From Oreocharis arfaki (Eukaryota; Chordata; Aves; Passeriformes; Paramythiidae), in contig VZRR01012752.1 of the NCBI GenBank assembly GCA_013398015.1, forward strand, positions 558,001 through 622,000: a DNA stretch of 64,000 bases, given 5' to 3'. The translations under genes were made by a program, and so were the position numbers. The notes under the pieces were generated by a model. That model had not been told where the DNA came from and ran no database searches. It saw only the letters and a list, made by a program, of their open reading frames with translations. This document shows positions 22,082-35,363 of the stretch, piece after piece (the stretch's first letter is position 1; each line of letters starts with the position of its first letter).

Positions 22082-24493
22082 CGAAAGCTACAGACTTGTT
22101 AGTCTATTATTTCCCTATTTTTACCAGAAAATGCCATTTATGCATTTTTGTTTTACTGGACTTAGTTGAGTGACTTCCTGTTAGCATGGCAACCGAATTT
22201 TAGATTTCTCTACGCATGACTTGTGAGATGGCTCTTCCAACATTACAACACCTTTCAGGTGGAAGTAAATAAAAACACCTCCTAGTGTGTGTTTTTGTTA
22301 CAGAGAATGGGTACTCCACAAACAAAAAAAGAAAAAAATAGGGAACAGAGATTGTGTGTTGGTTTCATCTGAGAAATAAATATTTCTAAGAAACAGTGCA
22401 CATAGAGGTTTTCTGTAGAATGCAGAATAGCCAGAATGGGAAATAGTTTAAGTTCTACACACTATAAATACCAACATTACAGCACCTTTAAGTTCAGTTT
22501 GCTTGAATTTTCAAATTTAATTGTACTGCAGTGACATGGAACGTTTCAGTGTTTATGTTACTTGCTCCAAAGCCCACACCTGGATAGCTTAGCAAGGTTT
22601 TCTGTGCAAGCATACTGAATTTTCCATAAATTAACCTCATTCACTTAAGCAATAGTTTTATGCACAGTTAGAGAAGCCAGGCACCAGTGAAAGTGCTTCA
22701 GACCTGTTTAAGAACAGCAGAAATTCTGGAAGACCTGAATTTACACCCTTTTTTTAGGCAAGACTCAGAAATAAGCTTTGTCCTTCAATATCAAAATAGC
22801 CGAAACCAAACATAGCTTGGTTTTCCTTTGGTGTTGCCTTCTACTCTGAAAAACCTTGGTTTTGTTTGCAGAAGGATGGCATTCTTTACTATGTTTTTTT
22901 TCTCTTTTTTCTTCTGTTGTTCAGACTTAGGAACAGATGAGACTATATTTGGAAACAGGAAAACAAAAATATGTCTGTCTTTTAAATTTAACTTCAGCCA
23001 GTTACTCTGACTCTATGTATAGTAATCATTGCCCTTAAAATAGTTCCAGAAAAAAATTCCATTTCTTCTTATCTCATGCTATTTAGAGACAAATACTGCT
23101 AGCTGAAATTTAAGTGAAATTGAGGTCACTACAGATATGGTATGCTTTTGATTATCTTTTTCAGATATCTTTGCTTATCTACTGAAAATGTTGGGTCCTG
23201 ACCAATGTGGGTCTGCTCTTGGTGACAGTGGGCTTGCACTTCTTCAGTGTGGAGAGACCAACAAGTATATATTGAAGGACACAAATAGAGAAAACTGTTA
23301 AGGGATTAGCTTTCACCTTTATGCGTGTGTGCTTACTGCCTGACTTAAATGACAAGGAAATATGTGCACTACTGCTCCTCCCAGGACCTGAGACCTGTCT
23401 CCATACCAGTACACTGTTTAATGTGTCAGCTTTTTCTGGGATTTGATTCACTGGTGTGAGGTGGCAAAATTGACAGGGAAAATCCTGCTTGCCTCTGGTG
23501 GTGCTGGTAGTCAGTGTTAAAAGGGACTGAATTAATTCTGAAAATGATGACTAAGTCACCATAACTTATCTTACAGAAAGGCAGCATAGAAACAGGAAGA
23601 AAAAGCTCTGTTATAACCTGTTTAAAGAAATAGCAGATAAAAATAGATGAAGAATTGTTCTATTCAGACACTTAATGGCTTTATGAGTGTCAGATTTATC
23701 ATCACTTTTTCTGTTCAGTTTTAAGTTGTGTTGGGTTATGTTCTTGTTACTTTCTCAAATAAAATATTTTTAATTACTGAAAGAAGGTTGAAGGTAAAAC
23801 TTTGTGTGTAAATCAATCTTCCATCACCATGTTTTGTGTCAAAACAAAATTCCAGAAATATCTGTTTTACAAGTCCTGAATCATTGAGAAAGATAAGCCA
23901 AACTTGCCCTTGCTTTATTACACTGACCCTGCTTTAAGTAGTGTAGCAGTGTTAGTGTAACACCAGCAGCAATGGTGCCAGGATCCTCATGGCCACTGTG
24001 ATTTGTTGCTGGAAAAAGAAAATCTCCTGACTAAATATATATTAATTAATATGGTTTTATGTAGTGAATACAGGGGAAGACTGAGCAAATTAAATCTTTC
24101 TGTAACAGATATGCATGCAGAAGTCCTTCAAAGGGGCATTACCTTTCAGCCAAATAGAATTTGAGGCTGTCAAAAGAGGAACAACTGAAAATCAGACAAT
24201 TTCTTTGCACAGTGAAGTTTTCAAAGGGATTAAAAGGCTTTTAGTGTGCCACAAAGACTATAGTAGCAAATATAGTTATAAATTACTTTAAATAAATTAC
24301 TTTGCTATTATATCATGTTCTTCTTGGAGTTGTGGGCTGTTTCGGTTTCATTTGAGGTTTTTCTTCTCCCTTCAAACTTCTGTTTTGGTTTAAATTCTCA
24401 AAGTACTTCTTCCACTCTTTTACAACCACATTTTTAGTTTAGATATTGACTGATGTGAGACAGAAACTGAAAAAAACCTTGGATGAAAATTAC

Positions 24494-24507
24494 TTTTTTT
24501 TTTTTTT
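24494..24507 (+). repeat. T14 homopolymer
   Basis: Fourteen consecutive thymines with no adjacent retrotransposon signature. Confidence 0.85.
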
Positions 24508-26958
24508 ACAACGAAGTTCTTTTTCAGCAAATGTGGGCTGAAGTGGGACAGGAAAACTTCCTTAAATTTGAGTGAATTTTATGTTTGTCCAAGTTGCGAA
24601 CCAGTCAAACCTAATCTCTGAAGCCTGTGACAGTTTCTGCAATTTCTTGGTCACTGAGTCTGTGCTCGATACATTCGTCTCAAAAGCTTCTGACATACTT
24701 GTGCATGTCAGATGAACCATTGGAATGTTACAATAATATTATCTGGTATATTATGCAGTGGGTAGAAAGGGGAACAGTAAATGGAGAAAGATTTTTCACT
24801 GGGCTTTTTGGAGAAAAAGATTCTTCTGGAGATGCTTTCCACATATTGAAAACTTCTGAGGAGCAAGCATTCTTTCCCCAGGAGGCAAAGGCTTGCATCC
24901 CACCACTGGTGCATGGACAGCCCCTGAGCAGCCAAGCCATGGGGTGGTGCCCTTAAGCTCTTCCAGTCCTAGCTCAGCACATGCTGGTTATCCAGGGTAC
25001 ACGAGATCTTTTTGTTTGGTTTGGTTTTGTTTTTTAGAGCGATTCTGATACCAATTGTAAGCACCACAAGTACATTCTTCCTTGGCTCAGAGAATCAGAA
25101 AGCTTACGCGACCTGCATTCACACCTAAAACTCTACTGGCAAAAGATGTCCTCGTGTCCTTGTGCCAGCTAGTCAGGCAAAGCAGGGACCAGTTGAGTTA
25201 GAGCCGGCACCTAGGAGGACACCAGCCCCCCGTAGATCTTGCAGCATGCAGGCTAACGTTTTGTGGCTACATTTGATAACCCTGAACTCACATGAAATAC
25301 CTATTTGCCAGCTATCAAGGTGAACCTGCAGTGTCTCTCTCCCTTTCCTGGAAAGAGAAGGGCTGAAGCAGAGAGTGAACCATCCTCTGTATTGTGTCAT
25401 CTCCTTTATAACAGAACAAGCATCCCTCCCCTGGTGACTGTCTCTCTTTGTTAACCATGCAGCAAAAGTCAAGACAAGGAACCTTCCTGCTTAAGATAGA
25501 TTTACTGAATCCCAGCTGTGCAGAGCAGGCTGTGATAGTACATCATAAAGGTTAAATAAGCACAGAGGTCAGTAGGTACAGGATAAATGGTTGCTATTAT
25601 CAGCCTAAAATGTACATTAAAAAAAACCCAAAACATGCATACTCATGCACATGCTCCTAGCTGCTGTGCTAACTTTTAAAAAAATCTGTAAATAGCATGA
25701 ACTCAGAACTGCCTGTTGAATGTACACTTCTGGGAGTTTGCCAGCTGCCACCTCTGCAATCCTGTTTCCTCTCACAGAATTCTTCCAAACATAGAGTCTT
25801 ATGCAAGCTATCAATAACTACTTAAAAGTTTTGTTACTTTTCAGCTCAGGTGTCTGCTTCTCATATCTGTCAGAGAGAGGCGGCTGCTGCCAAAGAACCC
25901 AGCAATTTTCTCAGTGATGTCTAAGTAGTGGAGGTGATTATCAACCCAGGTCATGAAGCATGAGAGGAGCATTAATACAGCTCTATATCCAGCCCAAAAT
26001 GTATGCTGAGAAGTTGGCCTGGCCTGAGAGCCTCACTATTCCTTACATCTCACATGTCCTAGACAGATGTAGGCTTTCTGCCAGTAAAGACCTTCTTGCA
26101 GTAGGCTCTCTGTGAGATTCACCAAGAATTCAAATTTCACCCTGTAACCATCATTTAATTAAAGTACCCACTCACACCAGGATACTAGGTTAGTAGTTCT
26201 AGCAGAATCAATGCCGTCCTGTGTTTTTTTTAAACTAATGGATAAACTTTTAACTGTGTTCCTTCTGTAGTGCCCTAAACCAGGGGAAGAATACCAAAGA
26301 TTTGAAGACGAAATCTGTACTACTCCCTAGCATACAGATGTTTTTAACAGATTAGCAGTTTGATGTCAGGCCAGAGAGTACTGGACTAAGAAGATTGTGC
26401 GCCAAATTTACATCCAGCGAAAATGATATTTTCTTCTATATTTTTTCCTTCTAAAAACTGATATACTTTAAATTTATTTTATCTTTGCCAATAAATATTG
26501 TATTCTGTGCATTGATTTGCTACCGTCATTTCCATTATAAAAAGTAAAGCAGAACCTTTACTTCTTTTGATTAAAGGAATGGAAAATAGGATTATAGCAG
26601 AAGAGGAAGGGTCATATTGTGTCTGATTTGAAATTACTCCTAGCACATTTCTATATACTAATTTCAATTTAAAAAAATAGAATGAAAAATTTTGAAAAGC
26701 TCTGAAAAGAGATTTTTACAGTGAAGGCCTGTGGTTTTTCTCACCTAAGACCCACAAATTTGATTGTAGTTGTAAACACCAACCACCTACATTCCTTTTA
26801 TAGGCACTGGAGAGAGACAGAAACCTCCAATGAACCAATTAATCCATCCAATTTATACCTGGCATAGAATGGAAAGAATCAGATATTTATTGTTGCTGGT
26901 TGTTGTTTGATTTCACACAGCTGAAGTAAGGCAAGATGAACCTCACCCTAGTGGTGTC

Positions 26959-27002
26959 AAAAAAACCCAACCAACCAACCAAACAAACCCAAACAACCAA
27001 AA
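26959..27002 (+). repeat. (CCAA)n / (AAAC)n simple repeat
   Basis: After a short A run come units of CCAA (four in a row), then AAAC and CCAAA variants. It is a C/A-only tract of about 44 bp. Similar C/A sequence occurs around 16,728-16,755. Confidence 0.8.
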
Positions 27003-30000
27003 TACACATTTTCAGAGGAGACAATAAATAGACATTGGTTTTCTTCTAAGGTGTCTCAAGGTCCTGTTGACTTTCCTGATACTGATACAGACATCACAAT
27101 AATGTCTGCAACAATTTAAATATCCTGTTGACTGCTCTCAGAATTTTTAGGAGTTTGTGAAGGGATTGGGCAGCTGAAATACAGCTTCTAGTTGTGCCAA
27201 GGGAAATAGGAGTGTCAGCTGGACTCTTGCAAAAGAAGAACACACAGCTCTGGGTGCTCACATCCTGCCTCCTCCAAGCGCAAGGTGCCTCTTTTCCAGA
27301 GAGAACACATTGTATCTGTGGAGCAAGGAAAGCAAGCAGATTCTCTCTTCAAGTGTTCTCAGCATTGCCAATGCCACAGTGTACCTTAGTACACTGAATA
27401 CAGGAATTATCTGTCAGTGATGAAATAGTTTTAACTGATGTTCATGTGGAAATGCTCATTATTATTAAACACTTCAAAAAGAATCCTTCTGCTGCACTTC
27501 AGTACTGACTGCTGAATGGATCCTGCCTGTCTTCCACTGAAAAACAGCTAAAATATCCCATTTGTGTTTTGGTTATACTGACAACATTTTTATTGGTTTA
27601 GATTGGGAGATATACTGGCCATTTATTTCTGATGGTAATAATTTAAAGTTATGAGAGCTGCAGTCAATCCCTTTTACTTGTTTATGCTGGCATAGTGAGT
27701 TTGGTTTTCAAATTTGGTGTGTTCCATAGTACATTTATACCTGCAACACCACATATGCTTTCCCTATAGTGGCTTTTCCCTAACTGTAGATACCCTACAG
27801 CAGGAATTTGGGCCATGAATAAAACCAAATCCAAGTTGCCTACAGAACAGTTGTCTAATTTGCCTTAAGCCTCTTAGCTACAAAACTGTCATTCCAAAGG
27901 CAGCAGCTAACTGTTTGTCTTTGAATTCATCTAGGCACCATAACATCAGACCTCTGAATCTGTACAGCCTTTAGAAAGAACTTGGTAACTTCATAGGGTG
28001 ATTCATATGACATATCTTGAAGGAAATTAATTGCCCTCTGCAGGGAGTGCATTTCTTCCCGTTTGTAATGAAGGAAAATTGGGATGACAAACCAGCCTTG
28101 GATGTCAGTGTTTTGGATTCCTGGCTTAGTGAATACATGTCTCGCCTTTATTTTTCACATGTTTTAAATTGAAGTACTTTATTTTGTCACATAATGATTA
28201 ATAAGGTTTCCTAAGTCTAATGTGAAGAATGTGCTGTACTAATTTTTTTAGACTGTTAAGGAACCTGGTACCTACAGCACAGAGATCATGTATTTCACGT
28301 TGATGACATAGGCAGGTATTCACACTAACTACTAGTCTGTAACTACTCTTGTATTTTCTCATAAAAGGGATCATGCTTCACACAGAGCAACTCCAAAATA
28401 ATATTTTGGTCTGTCCACTTATATAAAAATATTTTATTTGTGATTGTTTAACTTAGTAGTGTTAACTTTGAGCATAATCTATGCACTGAGGCCAGTTGTA
28501 CCAAATACTGATGTGATTTGAGATGATAACATTTATTTTGCTGCAGTGTCTTTATGTAGAACTAAACTTCCACATGACTCTTTTTTTCTTTTTTTTTTAT
28601 TTAAAATTTGCTTTTTTCACAATACTTAAACTAAGCAGACTGAGCAGAGGTTTGAAAGTGCCTTCTTTTCAGTATCAGTTTGCCCACAGAGGAGGGAAGC
28701 AGGGGATGCTCAGTGAGCTGGGTTGCACTTCAGTTCTTGGGCACTAGTCCATCTCACAACTGCACTGATTGACTGAACTTACTTGACTGCACAAGCTGGG
28801 TTTTATAAGGATGGGTTAGGATCAAAGAAGGACTTCTCATTCATCCCCACCGTGCTTCCTGTACACTCACTTCCTAGACACCAGGCTCCTTTTGCTACTG
28901 CTTCTGCTGGCTTTAAGCCAGGTTGGAACTTCCTTCCATATGAAGAATTCCTTTGGGTTAACTGCAGACAGGATCTAGCTTTATAGGTTTTTATAATTGA
29001 AAAGATTCTCCAGTGCATAGGATCTGGATGTATGTCTTCAATCGGTTCTTTCATTTTATTTTGTTAAAGAAAGGTCACTCTCATAGCAGCATTATTTCCT
29101 TGCTTAGCACCCTTAGTGAAGGGTTTTACCAATGTCTCCTTCACTGATGTGCTCCTGTGCATTCACCCATGTCCCTTATTAGCTTCGGATTTCCCACACA
29201 CTTGCTCAGTACATTAAGTCCAGAATTTGTAGGTGAGGTCTTATTGAGACTGAAGAGGATTTCATTTGTCTTTAGTGGCACCAAGTTCTGTGGGAAAGAA
29301 ACAATCAACTATCCCTGAGGAGAGGTTTGGGCCAGCAGTACCTGTGTGTGGGTCTGTAGGTCTGTGTGATAAGATATGTTCAAGGAACTCATCATCTGGT
29401 TAGTCCTTAAAGCCTTTGAGATTCTTCAGGGTATTGCTATTAACACCCAAGAAACAAATCGTTTAGGACACTGTATCTTGCAATACCCAGACCCCACACG
29501 TCAGGGTCCTTATTTTCAGAAAGAATCGTTGCTGTTTAGTGATTCTTCTCAGTGATAATCTACAACCAGCCTTCTCTTAAAACCAAGATTTGCTGAATTT
29601 GGGCAAGATAGCAAGGACATGAGTGGAACTTCGAGGAGGATAGAAAGAAGTTGATGTTTCAAAACAAAAGTGGACAGAACAGTAAGTGTTGTCATTTCAG
29701 ACCAGTCAAAGAAATAAATGACAATGAAGACCATGACTCTTGAGAGACATTATCACACTTAAGTAGGTCAGCTCATGCTCGTCTTCCCCATGATACTCCC
29801 ATTGACAGTTAGATAACAGACATCTTTAAGGGCTTGATTTCCTTCTGGAAACGTAATGGATTGGCTGATGTGTACTGGGGCAACATGACCCCTTAGTCAT
29901 CCTTACTCCATTAGTGTTTTCTTGCTGAATTGCCTACTTACTGTTATTGTGACACTCTTTACTTAAACCCATTGCTGAAAAACAAAGTCTACAATAAAAA

Positions 30001-31679
30001 TTACCTAAAGCAATCGACCACTCATGATAGCAAAACTTTATGGCCAGCACATGATGGAATTCATTTTAAGAAATAAGATGCTTCCTTCTAATTTACCCTT
30101 AATTCAAGAAAGTATTGAAGCATAAAGAAGTTTGATGTTCTACTGAAAGCAGCTTCAGAAGGTGCTTCCTGTTAAGCATTGGCTTCATTGCTCTTCTCAG
30201 TATGAGACATTTTCACATTTTCCTTAATCCAGGTTTAGGGAGTATAATTTGAAAGTTCAGGTGAACATTTTATATGTGACAACAAAGAAAAATATCAGTA
30301 ATGCACAATCTAATATCTCTCTAGCAATTTCTCAGGTGTTAGAAATATATTTAAGATGTTTGTGCTATGCATGTTTGCATTTTCCCTTGGAAGTATGACT
30401 TTGGTTCAGATATTCAACTCATTGTTCAAAATTTTTCCCATTCCTTCACCTTAATTGCCTGAGAAAACCCCTTTAATTATGTGCTTTTGTTATATAAGCA
30501 GCTGTCATTTAAGAATGTCATTTTGTAGCCAAAGATGCCATGTTCAAGAACTCTTTCAGCTGCTTTTGCACATCATAAAGGTTCCTAAAATCCCAAAAGC
30601 CTTCTGCTTTTTTATTTATTTGTGTGTTTATTTGTCATACATTGCAACTATGTGTGCTCTTTGGTCTTAGGGAAATATTAAGATCACAAGTGAATTTAAA
30701 ATGATGACAATGGTCAAAGTAATTTGAAATTACACCACCCTTATGTGAAATTTTACAAAATACAAAATAAAACAAATGTGCCTTCTCATCAATCATACAT
30801 ACGTATAGGTGATGTAACTTTGGAAAATTTGTCCCCTTAGTTTCAAGTGAATTATAGGGCTCTGGCAGCTTCCTGCTTCTTCTCAATAATTTAGCAGTTT
30901 ATGAAAAATATATTGTGTTTACTTTTCCACTCTGATGCAGTCAATGCAATTACAAGTTGTAGAGAATCTAATCCAAAATCTTTTTGCTGTTGAGTATTTT
31001 AGAAAAATATGTAGTCCTGAAACATTCATCTGTTTGCAATTATTGCCATGGTTGCAGCCAGCATCTGTCCTGTGTAATATAAAGTTTTCTCCATTCTGTC
31101 TAAATACCTTTTTCTTGCAGTTTACAGACTCACACATATTGAATCTTCATGGAGAGAAGCAGTGAACCTTTGTTTTAAACATATTGCTATAGTTGACAAG
31201 GTCTAAAATCTCACTGCATCTCATTATAAGAATTCCTGCTTCTTTCCATTGCTGGGAAATTGACTTTAAGAATGAAAATCAAGTAGGGAATGACATGTAC
31301 AGTTTTTTAACCAAACCTCATTATAGTTTGTAAAACATTCAAGGATCATTCTGAACAGGATTTTATAGAATTGCTGAAAAACTGATTTCCATTTCAAGGT
31401 TGTAGCACATCAAGTGAAAATGAAATCAGTCTTGGAAGTCTCTACTATAAGCAGAACTCTAGTGTCCTATTACATACTGAGTATGTTCAAGCTGTTATTA
31501 ATACTTCCAGTAAATCCCATAAACTTCACTGAACATAAGGTAACGTGGATTTAACATTTTATCTACTTAAGTCAACTGTGAAACCAGGCATTGTATTATG
31601 ATGGAATGATTTCCACATTTATGGATGCCCCAATTGCATTCTGTGCCAAAATATTCCTATTTATAGATCCTTACGGTTT

Positions 31680-31713
31680 TGTGTGTATATACATATAGAG
31701 CTTTATACACACA
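31680..31713. repeat. Perfect 10-bp inverted repeat (TGTGTGTATA / TATACACACA)
   Basis: The two arms match exactly around a 14-base loop. They are built of GT/TA dinucleotides, so the hairpin may be a by-product of dinucleotide repeats. Confidence 0.5.
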
Positions 31714-32521
31714 CATAAGAGAAGAGCACACGTATATTTACATGTAGAGAGAAATATTTATGTGCACTGTGTAACTGGCACATGTGAAAGGTTAATATTT
31801 GCTCTGGTGAGTGAAAGAGAAGAGCTACCCAGAGTTCAGGAATACAGCCTATTAAAGTGTCTCTCTTGTGTGAGCACACACAGAGTTATATCAGTATCTT
31901 GTTGGCTGGGAATATTTTTCTCTCTGCACTTGTTTATAAGATTTAAAAACTAAGTGACTGAGTCCAGCTCTTTGCCAAGTATGGCTTCTTTGCCACCCCA
32001 AACAGAGCAGAGCTGCAAACTTAACTTAATGGCAACCTACCAGGACATGGAAAATTAAGAAGCTATTACTTTTCTTGTGAATTTAGAGACTCCCAGGAGG
32101 TGGAGGCTTCTTAAAATCCAGCAACTTCTGTCCGTGGATCTGACAGCCCTGACACTGTGCAAACTTAGATACAGCTTCTACAAAGGTATCTTTTTCTCAA
32201 GTCTAGTAGCAAATACAGCTTGACTAGGGCTAATCTATTATCTTTCACTTTGTTTATTATCCAGAAGGAATTTTTTGTAGACTTTAATGTAGAAGTTATC
32301 ACTCATGCAATTAAAAGCACAGCAGTCTATTAATCAGATTGATGTAAGTCTAACAATAACATTTGTAACTGTTTGATCCTCAGGTGAACTGCACACGGCA
32401 GCTGTCAGGGAAAGCATCTGAAAGAAGGCAGGATACTCTTGTGCTATGTTTCAAAACCTCCTCAGAAACCTGCTTTTGAGTGTAAAGACCAAAGTGTACA
32501 TAATATAAAATGAAAATGTAG

Positions 32522-32690
32522 TCCAGAGAAGCTGTGCATGCCCCAACCCTGGGTGTGTTCATATTGGAGGGAGCTTTGAGCAACCTGATCTAGTGAGTGT
32601 CATCCTCTGCCCATGGCAGAGGGGTTGGAACCGAATTATCTCTGATGTGCCTTCCAACCCAAACCTTTCTATGATTCTGTGATATGATTC
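32522..32690 (+). mobile_element. CR1 LINE 3' fragment, plus orientation
   Basis: This matches the 3' untranslated end of avian CR1. Recognisable segments are GCTTTGAGCAACCTGATCTAGT, CTGCCCATGGCAGAGGGGTTGGAAC, CCTTCCAACCCAAACC and the terminal TTCTATGATTCTGTG. It is 5'-truncated, as nearly all CR1 copies are, and has no ORF2 remnant. It has diverged enough to be an old insertion. Confidence 0.9.
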
Positions 32691-34718
32691 CTCAGGATCC
32701 TGCTGGATGTTTCACAAGGCGTCATTGCAGCAGCAGAAGCCTGGGAGCTGATTCATCCAGTTCCTTTCAGTGCTAGCTGCTAACTTATGCAGTGGAACTG
32801 GTCAATTCCTCGATCAAACAAGGATGAGTGCCACCATAACAACATTTATGAAATGCAAGGATTTGACTTGGGCTGCCAGGTCAGAAATGAAGATGGCCAA
32901 AAGCTGCGCACAAAATAGATTTGCCAGCTTAAGTGAAGCCAGTAGCAGCTGTTCTGGAGGACAGAAAATGTTCAGATTCATGTTCACTGAGGTCCATAAA
33001 GCAGGCTCTTTTCTTCATTTATTGTGTGATCGATTTTCACAGACATGTTCACGGTTCTTTCCTTTAATAGCCTAATGCTTATCTCCTTGTTGTTTTACAA
33101 TCATAAATCCCATTTTTAATAATCATAATTATTTTACTGGGTCATACAAAACCCCTCAAACTATACATGCTCTGTTCCAGTGCTGGAAGATAGACAAACC
33201 CGAGGGTGTTTGGGTTCCTTCTCCAGATGTCTAAGCCTTGAATGCCAATACAGGGAAGCTGAATAGTCCTCTTCAGATAAATAACTTTATTCAAGTATAC
33301 AAGAGGCTGCAACAACCTCTGAAAGTCCTTTATTAAGCAAAAGATCCTAAGTCATCATACCTTGTTATCTCTGGACTGCCGACAGTGAATCTGTTCCTAA
33401 TCAGAGGGCTGAAGTTTCAAAAAGAGTAACAACTTAAACGCTTATCTCTCCCATTTTTCTCTGTTGCCTTACAAGGTTTCAGTAGTGGTCAGAAATATGA
33501 CTGCAAGTTTCCTATAATACTAAAACCAAAGAGAGGACATATCCGAAGTGTCTATTTTGAGTTTTACTAAAAAACCCCAAAATTAACAAAGGAAAGAAGT
33601 TGCTGTAGGATTAAAGGTCTAAACTGGAGAGATGAGATCAGAAAGCGATAGTAATTAACAGCTGTTTGAAAGAAGGTTTAACAGCAGTTTAACTCCAAAA
33701 GATTAAGAAACTGTTCAAGTAAAACGCACAGACTAGGAGGAAGCACACTGGGGAATAGACAAGTACTGAACAGATTTCCAAGAGATTTTAGGAGTAGATA
33801 AAACCATGGTTTGCTGAAGGGGGAAAGGGATCACTCCAAGTAAAAGATTTAGGATTGAATGGTACAGTAAAGACATTTCACAGTGAGTCAAAAAGGTACA
33901 AAAATCACTTTCTCTGCCATTTCCTGGTGCCAATGAGTGAAAGAGGTACTAGTAGTTTGAGAAACAGTAGTTTCTAGGCTATACAATGAGTAGAGCTATT
34001 GAGCTGCTCTGGTAGTATAGCAGTACTGTTGTAGTTACACACATATTAACTCTTCATTGCTTTCTGACCTATGGTATCTGGCACATTTAAACAGTAATTA
34101 ATTTATTTATCATTTCCTTAACCCCAGCCTACCTAGCTAAGTCAAAGTTCTTTTTGCCACTGACATCGGCTGTGATATCACTTACTGAGCAGTTGTAATG
34201 CCTTTGATATTTTACCAGCAGTTAAGATGGAGAGACACTATGAGTGGTGGGACAAACTGGCTTACTGGAGTGTTGGCAGTAGAGGATGGAACATTTTACC
34301 ATATACCATTTTGGAGACTTCACATGAAAGAAATCAAAGGGGACATGAGAATGTGCTTAAAATTTCCTGGGAAAGCACAGAGAAAACAAGATATGATAAT
34401 ACCACTGGAGCCTTAAATAAGACTATCTGAGTGACACCAAAAGTCAGCTATGTAGTATTGTGGATGTACTTGCTGAACTGTAGCAGTCCCGGCAGCTTTT
34501 GAGAATCAAATGAATCGTGTATTTGGGTGGTATAAAATTCTTAAGCGTATTTAATTTTCTCTAGCTGTTGAATAAGAAGCAACACAGACCAAGCACTACA
34601 CAGTATCTTGGCAGTCAAATAGGAGAGACTCCAAACAAAGGAAGAGTTGGAAGAGATCCCTGAAAATGGATATACTGTACTGGAACAGATAGATGAAGCT
34701 AGGCAATGAAAACAATCC

Positions 34719-34743
34719 TTTTTTTTTTTTTTTTTTTTTTTTT
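34719..34743 (+). repeat. T25 homopolymer
   Basis: Twenty-five consecutive thymines, the longest mononucleotide run in the window. Read on the minus strand it is a poly(A). I looked for a retrocopied mRNA or SINE next to it and found none. Confidence 0.9.
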
Positions 34744-35064
34744 CCCAAATAAAGTCAATTGAAAGTGAAAGACTACCATTTGAAGTGTCAAGTGATCTTG
34801 ATAATTTCTCTCTTTTTCTGTAAAAATTGTGTTGGTACTTTCTCTAGAAAAAAGTGTTGATTTCCTAAGTATCGGATATGTAAATCTCATTACTTGTGCA
34901 AAATAACACAATGAACAAACTGTAGTGGATTACAATCTGGGGGATAATAACTTAAACAAAGAAAATATACAGTGATGATGTTATTGGAAATTTTTCAACA
35001 GATTTGAATGCAGTCACAGTCTTACTGCCTGCATCTAGATTTTTTAAAGCCTAGTAGCATGTGT

Positions 35065-35363
35065 TTAACAGTGGCAAAAAAAGTGTATCTTTGGACAGGA
35101 GTACAGTAACAGAATATCTTCACTTGCTGTAGTACTCAGCAGAGTCTTTCTTTGCCAGATACAGTTTCTCTGTGTTTTGTAATCCTCCGTGGGTTTCTGT
35201 TTCATAAAGTCATCCAATCTTCTAAGAAGCCCACAGAAAATTTTAGCATCTTCACAATCCTTCAGCAATGAATTCCTCAAGTAATTGCTTGAAGTCTCAT
35301 CAGCTCTTTCTTCTTCTTGAACCTGACTCTTACTGTGTGTTTGATTGCCTCTGGATCTCATAC
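35065..35363 (-). other. Exon-like open frame with faint cytokine resemblance
   Basis: On the minus strand an acceptor-like TTGGCTTCTCAG precedes 35,363. The frame from an ATG at 35,361 is open for 98 codons to a TAA at 35,065. It contains an N-glycosylation sequon (NQT), six cysteines and an amphipathic, Leu/Arg-rich segment reading CEDAKIFCGLLRRLDDFMK. That segment and the following LL...LLYSC part can be loosely aligned with the IL-7 segment C-D-x-x-K...F...R-x-L-x-x-F-L-K...LL...L-x-x-C. Arguments against are that no consensus donor follows the Cys-Pro-Lys point where the IL-7 exon would end, that known IL-7 has an exon boundary inside the aligned part, and that no companion exons were found. 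It may be chance. Confidence 0.15.

Larger units (their letters stand above)
22082..32521. other. Intron-like or intergenic AT-rich stretch
   Basis: No exon, RNA gene or transposable element was recognised. Features seen are a T14 run at 24,494-24,507, a CCAA/CCAAA-type tract at 26,959-27,002 and a hairpin at 31,680-31,713. Many segments are T-rich on the + strand, consistent with rightward transcription, though this was not quantified. Confidence 0.5.

Noticed and set aside
32770..33075. Plus-strand 101-codon frame just after the CR1 at 32.5 kb
   Set aside because: No domain, splice context or similarity. The length is within the chance range for this window.
34719..34743. T25 run as the tail of a minus-strand retrocopied mRNA
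   Set aside because: No gene-like sequence or target-site duplication could be seen next to it, so it is listed only as a homopolymer.
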